A DNA stretch of 64,000 bases, taken from positions 3,038,001-3,102,000 of the forward strand of contig OZ271856.1 in the NCBI GenBank assembly GCA_965601975.1. Reading direction: 5' to 3'. The DNA comes from JANQIO01 sp965601975. GTDB lineage: Bacteria > Pseudomonadota > Gammaproteobacteria > Pseudomonadales > Halieaceae. Shown here piece by piece: positions 6,613 through 16,097 of the stretch. A model generated the notes under the pieces. The model saw only the letters and a program-made list of their open reading frames with translations. It was not told where the DNA came from and searched no databases. A program made the translations under genes and the position numbers. Numbering within the stretch: position 1 is the first letter of the stretch; each line of letters starts with the position of its first letter.

Positions 6613-9594
6613 CTATTGGTAGATGTACCGGTAGTCGGTCATGTAATAGATCAGCATGCTGACCCAGCTGTTGAGCGCATGGGTCGGGTCGCTGAGGTCC
6701 CACTCAAAGTCGTCCAGCACAAAGAACGGACAGGATTCCTGGTCGCTGCCGTTCAGTCGGGCCGGGTAGCCATTCTCGATCCGCGCGGCCCGGGTTTCGG
6801 TAAACAGCCCCAGCGCCCGATCTATCTCTGGATGCTGGGGATCGAGGGTCTCACCCAGGAAGCGTTCGTGCAGCCTGACCAGCTGGGCGCGCACCGCGGC
6901 CTCGGCATTGGCCTCGTTCTGGTTGCGATCCACTTCGGTAAACAGGGTCCGGTAGCTGGCCGGCCACTGGAACTCGATGCCCACCAGCACACAACCCATC
7001 TGCAGGGGCTGGGCCTCGACCACCGTGGTCATCAGCGAGGTCATCTCCGTGGCGCGGATGGTGACGCCGTCGGAGTCGATGCCGCCGTAGAACAGGCGGT
7101 ACTGCTCGGTGAGCTGGGAAGACGTCACCCCCAGGTACTCGTCCTCGTACCAGCGGAAGCCGGTGACCGCCATGGTCTTGCGATCAAGCTGCTCCGGTGT
7201 GAGGAGCTTGCCCGTGCCGACGCCGCGCATGTAACCACTGTCGCTGACATCCTCGCCCGCGGCATCGATGCGGAACCAGGGGCTCATAATCATCTCGACC
7301 AGCAGGTCCTTGAGGTTGTAGGGTGCGCCGCCGTCGAAGCCGGTGATAAAGCTGCTGGCAAACGTGTCGATCGCCGCCTGCTGGGTCTGGAACATGGCCA
7401 GCTGCTCCGCATAGCCCTGGTCGGCCTGGTCGCCCGGCGCCAGCACGGGCTCCTCGCCCATCAGCGCCGGCCACCAGAATTTGACCGTGCCCTCCGCGAA
7501 ACGCACATCCGACGTGATGGCCAGGGCCAGGTCCTGCAGCGTGCTCTCGGTATTGGCGAAGGTGAAGCCGTCGAAGCCGGGCTCCCGCATATCGTTATAC
7601 CAGGTCTCGCCGGGCTGGTAGGGCTGTTCCTGCTCACGGTCGAACTTGTAGGTGTAGGGCAGCGAATCGAGCCCACCGAACTTGTCCTTGTAGAAGCCGT
7701 CGTCCCCGTAGTTCTGGTAGGCGCCGGCAATCGGGTCCATGACCTCGTGGCAGACCGTGCAGTTGGGATTCTTCATGGTCGGGTTGTCGGTATCCGACAG
7801 CGCATCGGGGTCCGTGGTGCGCGGCGCCGAGCGCTCGATGTCGAAGCCGAGGAAGTGGTACCACGTCCAGCGCGAACGCGCGCGATTGCGGTTGGTATCT
7901 GTCGAGGGGTAGCGAGCCAGCCAACCGGGTGTGTTGAGGACACCGGCATGGGGATACTCGGTGGGAATCCCCCCGGAAACATAGGCACCGAAATCCGCCG
8001 CCTCTTCGTACACTGTGGAATCGTCGATGCGGGTGTAGCCCTCGACCGTGGCGGGCTGCCACTGGTTGATATCCTCATCGGTATCGAACACCACGCCGGA
8101 GCGGTAGGCGAAGGCCAGCTGCGGGTTCACCATGGTGTAGTCGGCGGTCAGGATCTCGGTGTAGGGCAGCTCCTCTTCCACCACATAGGCGATCAGCTCC
8201 AGGGGCTGCCGCGCGAGGCCGAAAGATGTGCCCTGTACCAGCTTGATCAGTTCCGGCAGGTTTTCGGCGTCAGACAGTTCGGCGGCACGATTGACCAGGT
8301 CCGGGTAGAAAGGCTGGAAGAAAATCTCGACCGGCAGGTCCTCGATCCACTTGTCGGTCAACAGTCGGTCGTTGGCGCCCTCGATCAGGAACTGGTGGAA
8401 GCCGTCGCCCTGCATCAGCTGTCGAATCATGAAACGCAGGGCCTGCTCGTCGCCGCCGGCAACGGTCGCGAGGTCCTCGTCAGTGGGCAGTTCGCCCGCC
8501 AACAGCATGGAGGCGCGGCGCAGGGTGTCTTCCGCGCTGGCCATGCCGTAGCCCTCCAGCACGTCCTGGGTGCCGGGACCGTCGCTGTTCTCACCCGCGA
8601 GCAGCGTCAGGAAGGTTTCCAGCGCCATGTAGTCGTCACTTCCCACCGAGAGCTGACTGCCGCCGATATGTGCCGTGGCGCCGCTGGCCTTGTTCAGAAC
8701 GTACTGCACGTCGTTGCCGGCAATCAGGTCCGCGTACATTGCCGTGTTCAGCGCCAGGTGGTCGGGATTGGACGTGGGCACCAGCACGTGGTCGGTGTTC
8801 CCGGCAATGCCGCCGTCCACGTGGCAGGCAACACACTCATCCTGGGCGACATTGGGAGACACATCCTCCCGGAACCAGGCGTCGGCGGCGCCCACAGGAA
8901 CTGCAAGACCCGTCATCTGGTTGACGATGGCGAGCCGGTCGGCGTCGCTGGCGCCCGCGGCGATGGCATCCTCGAGGGATTCGAGCGCTGCCACGTCGCC
9001 GGTGTAGAGTTCCGCGTCGAAGTACAGCGGGTTCCAGGCCAGCAGGTCGGCGTAGTTGATATTGGGCGGATCGTCCTCGATGACATCACCCACGAGGCTG
9101 GCGGCGAATTCGTCCAGGACGGCGGCCAGTTCATTGTTGTCCAGGACCGCGTAGTGCTGGCGCACCCACTGCCAGGCCGCCTCACTGAGCGGTCCGAAGT
9201 TATGACCACCCAGTTTCATTTCAGCGCCGGTCAGCACGCCACGCACGGGGCCCATCACGCTGGTCGCGCCGGTGTCGAGTTGCTGGGTTTCGTTGCTGTC
9301 GTAATCCAGGCCGCCATTCAGGGTGACGAGGTAGTAGCGGTCGTTGTCTATCTCCAGCTCGCGCAGTTTGAACTGGCCCAGCTTGCGCAGGTATTTGGTG
9401 TCGTCCCACTCCGCCGTGTCGTACTCCGCCTCGATGGCGGCCATGTCATAGCTGGCATCGCCCTCATAGATGACCTCGCCGCTGCGCAGGTCGGTCACCA
9501 CGATGTCGGCGTCGCCCACAGAACCGCTCACGGTCACCTGGTCACAGGCGCTGAGCAGCATTAGTGAAGCCAGCAATGTCAGTGTTCTTTTCAC
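6613..9594 (-). CDS. Large cytochrome-c-motif lipoprotein with DUF1588/DUF1592-like regions
   Basis: I place the start at GTG 9594: GGGAG lies 5 bases upstream and the product then opens with a clean lipoprotein signal (KRTLTLLASLMLLSAC). A start at 9759 would add 55 residues unlike a signal peptide. The 993-residue protein has an N-terminal module shared with the small lipoprotein downstream (about 1-330, CVACH near 253). It continues with DUF1592-like regions and a DUF1588-like segment (AGVLNTPGWLARYPSTDTN, then CTVCHEVMDPIAGAYQN near 611). It is 12 bp from the DUF1501 gene. Such pairs are abundant in planctomycetes and some marine proteobacteria; function is unproven, and a surface redox or polymer-related role is inference. 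Confidence 0.75.
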   Translation of the reverse strand: MKRTLTLLASLMLLSACDQVTVSGSVGDADIVVTDLRSGEVIYEGDASYDMAAIEAEYDTAEWDDTKYLRKLGQFKLRELEIDNDRYYLVTLNGGLDYDSNETQQLDTGATSVMGPVRGVLTGAEMKLGGHNFGPLSEAAWQWVRQHYAVLDNNELAAVLDEFAASLVGDVIEDDPPNINYADLLAWNPLYFDAELYTGDVAALESLEDAIAAGASDADRLAIVNQMTGLAVPVGAADAWFREDVSPNVAQDECVACHVDGGIAGNTDHVLVPTSNPDHLALNTAMYADLIAGNDVQYVLNKASGATAHIGGSQLSVGSDDYMALETFLTLLAGENSDGPGTQDVLEGYGMASAEDTLRRASMLLAGELPTDEDLATVAGGDEQALRFMIRQLMQGDGFHQFLIEGANDRLLTDKWIEDLPVEIFFQPFYPDLVNRAAELSDAENLPELIKLVQGTSFGLARQPLELIAYVVEEELPYTEILTADYTMVNPQLAFAYRSGVVFDTDEDINQWQPATVEGYTRIDDSTVYEEAADFGAYVSGGIPTEYPHAGVLNTPGWLARYPSTDTNRNRARSRWTWYHFLGFDIERSAPRTTDPDALSDTDNPTMKNPNCTVCHEVMDPIAGAYQNYGDDGFYKDKFGGLDSLPYTYKFDREQEQPYQPGETWYNDMREPGFDGFTFANTESTLQDLALAITSDVRFAEGTVKFWWPALMGEEPVLAPGDQADQGYAEQLAMFQTQQAAIDTFASSFITGFDGGAPYNLKDLLVEMIMSPWFRIDAAGEDVSDSGYMRGVGTGKLLTPEQLDRKTMAVTGFRWYEDEYLGVTSSQLTEQYRLFYGGIDSDGVTIRATEMTSLMTTVVEAQPLQMGCVLVGIEFQWPASYRTLFTEVDRNQNEANAEAAVRAQLVRLHERFLGETLDPQHPEIDRALGLFTETRAARIENGYPARLNGSDQESCPFFVLDDFEWDLSDPTHALNSWVSMLIYYMTDYRYIYQ

Positions 9595-9776
9595 GGCAAC
9601 TCCCATGGTCTTGGTGGGACCGCATGCCCATTTTACAGAGCTATAACGTGCCAGAGGGAGCGATGGAGGACACGGGTAGAGAAAAAAATCGCAGACCGTG
9701 GGATTTGCGTCACAAATGCTACACTCAGATGGAGTAAAAACAGCGCCAGGACCGCGCAATTGCTGAGCATGACGCC

Positions 9777-11645
9777 ATGAGTGAACCGACCGACACGCAC
9801 CGCCCAGACCTCACCGAGATCCTGACCTCGGACCTGCAGGCCTTTGTCGACGACATCCTCCACCAGGAGGGGGGCATCGATCACTTCCGCGAGCTGCTGT
9901 CGGCGGAACAGCTCAACACCCTGGAGAACGCCCGCAAGCTCGACCTCGTCACCCGGGCCGGTGTGTCCTTCACCCGCGAGCGCAATGTCTCCAACATCCT
10001 CGAGATCGCCCTCAACACGGCGCGCAAGCTGACCCACTCCGACGGCGGTTCCATCTACATGCTGCACGAGGAGTACGCCAACGACCCGATCGACCCCGGC
10101 AAGATCGCCTCCCGGGAGCTGCGCTTCGTAGCGCTGCAGAATGAAACCATGAACACCTTTCTCAAGGGCAAGGACATCGATGTGATGCCCCCGGTTCCCC
10201 TGGAGGTCGACGGCAAGCCGAATCTCTCCAACGTGTCGGCCTACTGCGCCATCAATCGGGAAATGCTCAACTTCTCTGACGTCTACCACGCCGAGGGTTT
10301 TTCATTCGACGGTACCCGCGCCTACGACAAGGCCAACGACTATCGCTCCAAGTCGATGCTGGTGATCCCGCTGGAGGACCACGAAAGCAACATCATCGGC
10401 GTGCTGCAGCTGATCAATCGACGCGGCGAGGGCGACGAGATCATTCCCTTCTCGGACGAAGACATCGAACTGGTGCAGTCGGTATCCTTCCCCGCCGCCG
10501 CCTCGATTACCAACCAGCAGCTGATCGACGAACAGCGGGAACTGTTCAACTCCTTCGTGGCGGTGCTGGCGGAAGGCCTGGGCGAGAAGTCGCCCCACAC
10601 CTACAACCACATCCGCCGTGTGGCGGCCCTGGGCGAGTACCTGTCTGAATCCCTGAGCAACTGGGACGAGGGTCTCTACGCCGACATCAAGTTTGACCGC
10701 GACCAGATGGCAGAGATGCGGCTGGCAGGCTGGCTGCACGACATCGGCAAGATCACCACGCCGGAGCACATTGTCTCGAAGCAGGTGAAACTGCAGTTTG
10801 TGATGGACCGCTTCGAGATGGTCACCGAGCGCTTCAACTCCCGGGTCAAGGACCTGCGCATCGAGCTGCTGGAGAAAAAACTCGCCGCCCGCGACAACGG
10901 CGCCAGCGAGGAGACCCTGGCGACGATGGACGCGGATTTCGAGGCCGAGGTGAAGGCCCTGTCGGACAAACTCCAACGCCTGTTCAAGGCGAATCGCGGC
11001 GGCGAATTCGTCAGCGACGAAGCGCGCTCACTGATCGAGGAACTGGCCGGTGTTCCCGTCCAACGGCAGTTCAGCTCCGAAGTCGTCATCGATCACGGCT
11101 TCCCGCTGGTCAAGTCCATCAACGGCTCCAACGGCGCCGGCACCCTGCTGGACGACTGGGAAAAAGAAAACCTGCTGGTCAACCGCGGCACTCTCAACAA
11201 GTCGGAGCGCGACGCCATCAACCTCCACGCGGACCGCTCCTGGCGCTGGCTGATGCAGCTGCCCTTCCCCCGCAAACAGAAGCGGCTGCCACTCTACGCC
11301 GGCGCCCACCACGAACACCTCAACGGAACGGGCTACCCCAACGGCATCGCCGGCAGGGACATGCCGATCCAGTCCCGCATCCTCGCCATCGCCGACATCT
11401 ACGAGGCACTGGTAGCCAACGACCGCCCCTACAAGGGCCCGATGAAGCTCTCGGTCGCCCTGGACATCCTCGGCAGAATGGTCAAGGAGGGCAAACTCGA
11501 CGGCGAACTCATGCGCATCTTCCTGCGGTCCGGGGACTACAAGAAATACGCCGAGGAATACCTGGATGCGGACCAGATCGACGAAGTCGATGTGGAGTCC
11601 TGGCTAGAGCGCTACTACGTCAAACCTGAGCCCCCTTCCCTCTAG
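9777..11645 (+). CDS. GAF - HD-GYP cyclic-di-GMP phosphodiesterase with a large insertion
   Basis: This 622-residue protein has an N-terminal region of about 45 residues, a GAF sensor domain (about 50-250, ending in LQLINRRGEGDEIIPFSDED) and an HD-GYP domain that in characterised members hydrolyses cyclic-di-GMP. HDIGK starts at His321 and HHEHLNGTGYPNG at His511, so the catalytic and GYP motifs are intact. The two motifs are about 190 residues apart rather than about 60, leaving roughly 130 extra residues rich in charged helix (about 335-460). No membrane segment, so a cytoplasmic sensor. It is divergent from the large lipoprotein gene. Confidence 0.85.
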   Translation: MSEPTDTHRPDLTEILTSDLQAFVDDILHQEGGIDHFRELLSAEQLNTLENARKLDLVTRAGVSFTRERNVSNILEIALNTARKLTHSDGGSIYMLHEEYANDPIDPGKIASRELRFVALQNETMNTFLKGKDIDVMPPVPLEVDGKPNLSNVSAYCAINREMLNFSDVYHAEGFSFDGTRAYDKANDYRSKSMLVIPLEDHESNIIGVLQLINRRGEGDEIIPFSDEDIELVQSVSFPAAASITNQQLIDEQRELFNSFVAVLAEGLGEKSPHTYNHIRRVAALGEYLSESLSNWDEGLYADIKFDRDQMAEMRLAGWLHDIGKITTPEHIVSKQVKLQFVMDRFEMVTERFNSRVKDLRIELLEKKLAARDNGASEETLATMDADFEAEVKALSDKLQRLFKANRGGEFVSDEARSLIEELAGVPVQRQFSSEVVIDHGFPLVKSINGSNGAGTLLDDWEKENLLVNRGTLNKSERDAINLHADRSWRWLMQLPFPRKQKRLPLYAGAHHEHLNGTGYPNGIAGRDMPIQSRILAIADIYEALVANDRPYKGPMKLSVALDILGRMVKEGKLDGELMRIFLRSGDYKKYAEEYLDADQIDEVDVESWLERYYVKPEPPSL

Positions 11646-11711
11646 AATCTGCCACTAGGCCATCAGGACGGCGGCGTTTTGGTCCTGCGGGAACGAACGC
11701 AGCTGCGCCTG

Positions 11712-11784
11712 CCGTTTCGGCTGCTGCGGAACTCAACCATTTTTGCGCAGCAAAAATGGTTGAGTTCCGCAGCAGCCGAAACGG
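11712..11784. repeat. Perfect 35-bp inverted repeat with 3-base loop
   Basis: Positions 11712-11746 are the exact reverse complement of 11750-11784, separated by GCA. A weaker outer pair (GGGAACGA near 11689 and TCGTTCCC near 11797) extends the symmetry to roughly 120 bp. It sits between two convergent genes in the gap 11646-11884, which holds no other signal. It could be a miniature element or a bidirectional terminator-like hairpin; there is no U-tract after it. Confidence 0.85.
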
Positions 11785-11884
11785 GCGGTTCGACTACGCT
11801 CGTTCCCCAAACAGGGTGCGACCGGTGCTTCAACGGGTTTCGGAGTGACCGAATTCAGTAAAAGCAGACAGCAACCCGCCAGTG

Positions 11885-13582
11885 CTACGGGAAAACGGTC
11901 ACGCCCCCAACAACAGTCTCCACGACATCAAGATCCCTGACATCTGGCTCGGTGAGCGGATCGCCATTCAGAATCACCAGGTCGGCGTACTTGCCCGGTT
12001 CGAGGGATCCGAGTTTGTCGTCGAGGAACACCTGCCAGGCGGCGTCGATGGTCATGGCCCGGAGGGCTTCCATGGGGCTGACGCGTTGGTGTTCGCCGAT
12101 GACACGGCCGCTGGTGGAGATTCGGTTCGTGGTGCTCCACAGCAGTTGCAGGGGCTGCATGGGGACGACCGGCGTGTCGAGGTGGACGCTGTAGCGGAGG
12201 CCCATTTCCTCGGACCAGCCCGTGGGGCTCATGTTGGAGGCCCGCTCCGGGCCCATGAAGATATTCCAGTGGCGGTCGCCCCAGTAGTAGGTGTGGGCCG
12301 AGAAGAAGCTGGGTGTGACGCCCAGTTGCTGCATGCGTTCCAACTGGTCCTTGCGCGCCATCTGTGCGTGGATCAGGATCAGCCGCGGGTCTTCCACCGG
12401 GCGCTTCGCCTGGGCTGCCTCGAAGGCGTCGAGGATGTCGTCAATCGAGGCGTCGCCGTTGCCGTGGATGGCCAGCTGGATGCCCGCGGTATGAGTCATC
12501 TCAACCTGTTCGAACAGCGCCTCGCGCAGCACCGCCGGGTAACCGCGGTAGGTCTCGTCGCCCTTGAAGGGCACGTGGTAGGGCTCGCTAAGGTAGCCCG
12601 TGTAACCCTGGATAGAGCCGTCGGCGACAATCTTGATCGGGCCGATGATCACCTTTTCCGTGCCCATCTGCGCCGGCTCAAAATCCCCGGCCAGCCATTC
12701 GGCGCCCAGCATGTCGTAGAACGGGAACAGCACCAGCCGCGGCTTGACCAGGCCGACGCGTGACAGCGTGGCCATGCCGTCCGCCATGCCCCGGTCAACC
12801 CCTCCGCTCTGGGCCGTGGTCACGCCGCGGGAGACATACTCGTCGCTGGCGTAGCGCATCATGCGCACCGCCTTGAGCGGGGTGATGTTCATCAGGGTTT
12901 TTTCCGCCACCGGCATATGGGCGGTTTCCTCGAGGCGACCCTCCGGCTCGCGACTGCCCGGGCGACGGGCGATTACGCCGCCCTCCGGGTCCTCGCTATC
13001 GGCATCGATGCCCAGCAGTTCCAGGGCGCGGGAATTGGCCACCCCCATATGCCCCGAGACGTGGGTGATATAGATCGGCACGTCCGATGACACCGCATCC
13101 AGGTCATCCCGGGTGGGATGACGCTTCTCGGCGAGCAGGGTGTCGTCGTAGCCGGAACCGGACAACCAGTTGTCATCATCGTGTCCGTCGAGACGCGCGG
13201 CCAGCGCCGCCTGCAGCTCGGCCATGGTCTCGATGCGCCCTACCGGTGGGCTGCTGAGGTCCACCGAGACAATCACCAGGCCGCTGCCCGGGAAATGGCC
13301 GTGGGCGTCGACGAAACCCGGCAGCAGGGTGGCCCCTTCGAGGTCAGTGATGATGGTGTTGTCGCCGGCGAGGGCAGCAATCTCTTCGTTGCTGCCAAGC
13401 TGGTCGATGTTGGCGCCGCGCATGGACAGCGCCTGGTAGACGCCGTTGTCAGCGTCCATGGCCAGCACCTGGCCGTTGATGAAGATGCGATGCTCTGGCG
13501 GTTTCGCCGGTTGGAGCAGAACCCAGGCCGTGCCGCCTCCCAGGACCAGGATTGCGGCGACGACCAGGAGGGCCTTTTTCAT
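11885..13582 (-). CDS. Amidohydrolase family 3 (YtcJ-like), membrane-anchored or exported
   Basis: This 565-residue metal-dependent hydrolase has an N-terminal signal-anchor (about residues 3-26) and then the YtcJ/N-substituted-formamide-deformylase layout. Landmarks are LLPGFVDAHGHFPGSG (the metal-binding HxH), ITHVSGHMGVANSRAL, IVADGSIQGYTGYLSEPY, QLAIHGNGDASIDDILDAFE and the closing LEPGKYADLVIL. The start follows the stop codon of the acyl-CoA dehydrogenase gene by one base, so the two are co-translated. The substrate is not predictable; the operon suggests an amide or ester intermediate in a lipid or steroid-like pathway, which is inference. Confidence 0.85.
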   Translation of the reverse strand: MKKALLVVAAILVLGGGTAWVLLQPAKPPEHRIFINGQVLAMDADNGVYQALSMRGANIDQLGSNEEIAALAGDNTIITDLEGATLLPGFVDAHGHFPGSGLVIVSVDLSSPPVGRIETMAELQAALAARLDGHDDDNWLSGSGYDDTLLAEKRHPTRDDLDAVSSDVPIYITHVSGHMGVANSRALELLGIDADSEDPEGGVIARRPGSREPEGRLEETAHMPVAEKTLMNITPLKAVRMMRYASDEYVSRGVTTAQSGGVDRGMADGMATLSRVGLVKPRLVLFPFYDMLGAEWLAGDFEPAQMGTEKVIIGPIKIVADGSIQGYTGYLSEPYHVPFKGDETYRGYPAVLREALFEQVEMTHTAGIQLAIHGNGDASIDDILDAFEAAQAKRPVEDPRLILIHAQMARKDQLERMQQLGVTPSFFSAHTYYWGDRHWNIFMGPERASNMSPTGWSEEMGLRYSVHLDTPVVPMQPLQLLWSTTNRISTSGRVIGEHQRVSPMEALRAMTIDAAWQVFLDDKLGSLEPGKYADLVILNGDPLTEPDVRDLDVVETVVGGVTVFP

Positions 13583-13583
13583 A

Positions 13584-14714
13584 TCAGGCGGCGGCGCCCA
13601 TCAGCAGGTCAGCCAGGCGCGCGCGATGCCAGGCGGCGTCGCCCCACAGCATGGCGTTATGGTTCTGGCGCTTGAAGTAAAGGTGCACATAGCACTCCCA
13701 GGTGAAGCCGATGCCGCCGTGGAACTGCACGGCGCGTCCCGAGGCGAAGATCGCCATGTCGCTGGCGCTGGCCTTGGCCATGTGCGCAAACCGGGTGGCG
13801 TTCTCGGGTTCGTGGTCGATGGCGCAGGCGGCGTTGTAGACCAGGGACTTGGTCTGGTCGATTTCGACCATCACGTTCACCAGCGGGTGCTTCACCGCCT
13901 GGAAGAAGCCAATCTCCCGCTCGAACTGCTTGCGGGTACGGGCGTATTCCGCAGTGGTCTGCAGTTCCCATTCGCCGGCGCCGACCATATCGGCGGCGAC
14001 CATGGTCCAGACCGCGGGCATGGCCTTGCCGAGCACGGCCGCTGCGTCAGCAGAGACCTCGATGGCCTCGGCGCCGTTGAAGCTCACCCTGGCCTGGTCC
14101 CGGGTCAGGTCGACAATGGCATCCGGGTGGACAGTGACGCCGTCAGCATCCTTCGCGACCCAGTACATCCCGAGGCCGCTGCCATTGCTGGCCTTGACCA
14201 GGAAGTAGTCGACTTTCTGGGCGTCCTGAACGAACGCTGCCGTACCCTCGAGCTTGCCGTCTTTGACACTGACGTCACAATCGCCCTCTTCCCAGCTGCC
14301 CTGGGCATTGATCATGACCGGGGTCGCCGAGGCGCCGCCGACAATGGCTTCGAGCGCTGCGTTCGCGGCCACCGTGTCACAGGCCGCCAGCAGGTAGGTA
14401 CTGTTGATCGTCGGCAGCAGCGGTGACGGGAAGGCCGCGCGTCCTGCTTCCTCGCAGAGTCCGGCCACCGCCACGGCACCCATGCCGAGGCCGCCGGCGC
14501 TTTCCGGCACCGCCAGCATGGTCCAGCCCAGCTCGACCATCTGCGTCCACAGGTCGGGGTTCCATTTCGCCGCCAGGTCCTTGTGCGGGTCAGACTCGTC
14601 CGCCACCAGGGCGTGAAGCTGGTCCGTGGGCAGGTTGTCCGAGAAAAACTTGCGGGCGGAATCCCGCAGCATGGTTTCTTCTTCGCCGAATCCGAAGTTC
14701 GTGGGTTGCGTCAT
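13584..14714 (-). CDS. Acyl-CoA dehydrogenase, second subunit type
   Basis: This 376-residue flavoprotein of the acyl-CoA dehydrogenase superfamily would oxidise an acyl-CoA to its 2,3-enoyl form. The N-terminal helical domain (FGFGEEETMLRDSARKFF, VPESAGGLGMGAVAV), the middle barrel and the C-terminal signature QFHGGIGFTWECYVHLYFKR region are all present. The middle domain is divergent, which is common in the weaker subunit of heteromeric dehydrogenases such as the actinobacterial FadE28/FadE29 and ChsE1/ChsE2 pairs. It lies 10 bp after the partner dehydrogenase gene. Heteromer formation is inference from pairing and divergence. Confidence 0.85.
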   Translation of the reverse strand: MTQPTNFGFGEEETMLRDSARKFFSDNLPTDQLHALVADESDPHKDLAAKWNPDLWTQMVELGWTMLAVPESAGGLGMGAVAVAGLCEEAGRAAFPSPLLPTINSTYLLAACDTVAANAALEAIVGGASATPVMINAQGSWEEGDCDVSVKDGKLEGTAAFVQDAQKVDYFLVKASNGSGLGMYWVAKDADGVTVHPDAIVDLTRDQARVSFNGAEAIEVSADAAAVLGKAMPAVWTMVAADMVGAGEWELQTTAEYARTRKQFEREIGFFQAVKHPLVNVMVEIDQTKSLVYNAACAIDHEPENATRFAHMAKASASDMAIFASGRAVQFHGGIGFTWECYVHLYFKRQNHNAMLWGDAAWHRARLADLLMGAAA

Positions 14715-14724
14715 GATAATCCCC

Positions 14725-15972
14725 CTACTTGGACTTGGGCAGGTTCAGGACCCGCTCGCCAAGGATATTGCGCTGCACCTCGGACGTGCCGGCGGCGATG
14801 GTGAAGCCGTAGGAGTTCATATGCCCCAGCGGCCAGCGCGCGTTGGCCGGCGCATTGTCGTCTGCGAGGTACAGTGAACCGGCGGCGCCCTCGATCTCGG
14901 TGGCAAGCTGGGCCATGTCCTGCATGATCTCGCTCTGGCGCAGCTTGTGCTGCAGCGGAATGCGCATAGGATCGTCGATCAGGCCCTGCACACGGGAACG
15001 GCGGCGGCACTGCTTGAAACCTTCCTCGCGAATGACCTCCTGCATGATGCGATCGCGAACGACCGGGTCGTCTGCGGCGGTCTTGCCGTTACGGGCGCTG
15101 GCCTTCGCCAGGTCCACCAGGCTCATCGCGCCAAAGGCGGTTTGCTCCTCGCCCTCGCGCTGCTGCACCCGGCCGCCGGCGGAAGGGGTGACCAGCTGGC
15201 CGGCGTTGCGCTCGTGGGCCAGGGTGGTCATGGCGACCTGCCAGCCCTTGCCGACCGCGTCGAGGCGGTAGCTGTCGTCGACCTCGAGGTTGTCGAAGAT
15301 CACCTCGTTGAAGCCGGTCTCGCCGGTCATCTTGATCAGCGGGCGCACGGTCACGCCCTTGCCCAGGGCCGAGCGAATCGGCACCACGAAATAGGACAGG
15401 CCCTCGTACTTGTGGGACTTGTCGGTGCGCAGCAGGATGATCATCCACTCGGCGAAGTGGGCCAGCGATGTCCACACCTTGTGGCCGTTGATGATCCACT
15501 TGTCGCCCTTCTGCTCGGCAAAGGTCTGGACGCTGGCAAGGTCGGAACCGGAGCCCGGTTCACTGAAGCCCTGGCACCAGATTTCCTCGCCCGAGAACAG
15601 CTTGGGCAGCAGCTCGGCACTCTTGCCTTCCTGTGCGTGATAGAACACCGTCGGTGCGGCCATGCCCAGGCCGATGACATTGGGAAAGAACGGCGTCTTG
15701 GCGGCCTGCATCTCGGCGTTGGCGATGCGCTGGCAGTCGTTGCGGCCGCCGCCACCCACCTCTTCCGGGTAGTCGCAGCCGATCAGGCCGGCGTCGTAGG
15801 CCTTTTTCTGCCAGTCCTGCAGGTAGTGCAGCTGGTCTTCGGTCATGATTTCCAGCGGCGACAGCGGCAGGCGCACGGAAGTTTCGGGGGGATTGTTCTC
15901 GGCGATCCAGTCGCGGCAGTACTGCCGGAACTCCGCCTGTTCGGGCGTGTCCTTGCGCTCGTTCTCAGACAT
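14725..15972 (-). CDS. Acyl-CoA dehydrogenase, canonical subunit
   Basis: This 415-residue acyl-CoA dehydrogenase has the expected FAD-site segments: CDYPEEVGGGGRNDCQRI, WCQGFSEPGSGSDLASVQT, GHKVWTSLAHFAEWMIILLR and the C-terminal GTSEVQRNILGERVL. It begins with a hydrophilic ERKDTPEQAEFRQYCRDW stretch. A GGGAG ribosome site lies 8 bases before the ATG. It is the first of three tightly spaced leftward genes and probably forms a complex with the second dehydrogenase. The long N-terminal part and the family point to large or branched acyl-CoA substrates, but this is not provable from sequence. Confidence 0.88.
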   Translation of the reverse strand: MSENERKDTPEQAEFRQYCRDWIAENNPPETSVRLPLSPLEIMTEDQLHYLQDWQKKAYDAGLIGCDYPEEVGGGGRNDCQRIANAEMQAAKTPFFPNVIGLGMAAPTVFYHAQEGKSAELLPKLFSGEEIWCQGFSEPGSGSDLASVQTFAEQKGDKWIINGHKVWTSLAHFAEWMIILLRTDKSHKYEGLSYFVVPIRSALGKGVTVRPLIKMTGETGFNEVIFDNLEVDDSYRLDAVGKGWQVAMTTLAHERNAGQLVTPSAGGRVQQREGEEQTAFGAMSLVDLAKASARNGKTAADDPVVRDRIMQEVIREEGFKQCRRRSRVQGLIDDPMRIPLQHKLRQSEIMQDMAQLATEIEGAAGSLYLADDNAPANARWPLGHMNSYGFTIAAGTSEVQRNILGERVLNLPKSK

Positions 15973-16097
15973 CTACGGTCTCCCTGATTGATTATCGGCG
16001 TTTTGGGAAACCGTTGATAATAGTGCCGCGCCCCGGCCGGGGCAACGGCTGTTCAGTCTATGAGTAGCCCCACGTCACCGCGGTGACGAGGGGTTTA

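Noticed and set aside
6616..9564. 982-residue plus-strand open frame opposite the large lipoprotein
   Set aside because: It is an antisense shadow of a GC-rich gene, has no ribosome site and no domain pattern, and the minus frame has a lipobox, CxxCH motifs and family segments.
9594..9759. Upstream ATG giving a 1048-residue lipoprotein
   Set aside because: The added 55 residues are not a signal sequence and GTG 9594 has GGGAG at the right distance plus a lipobox.
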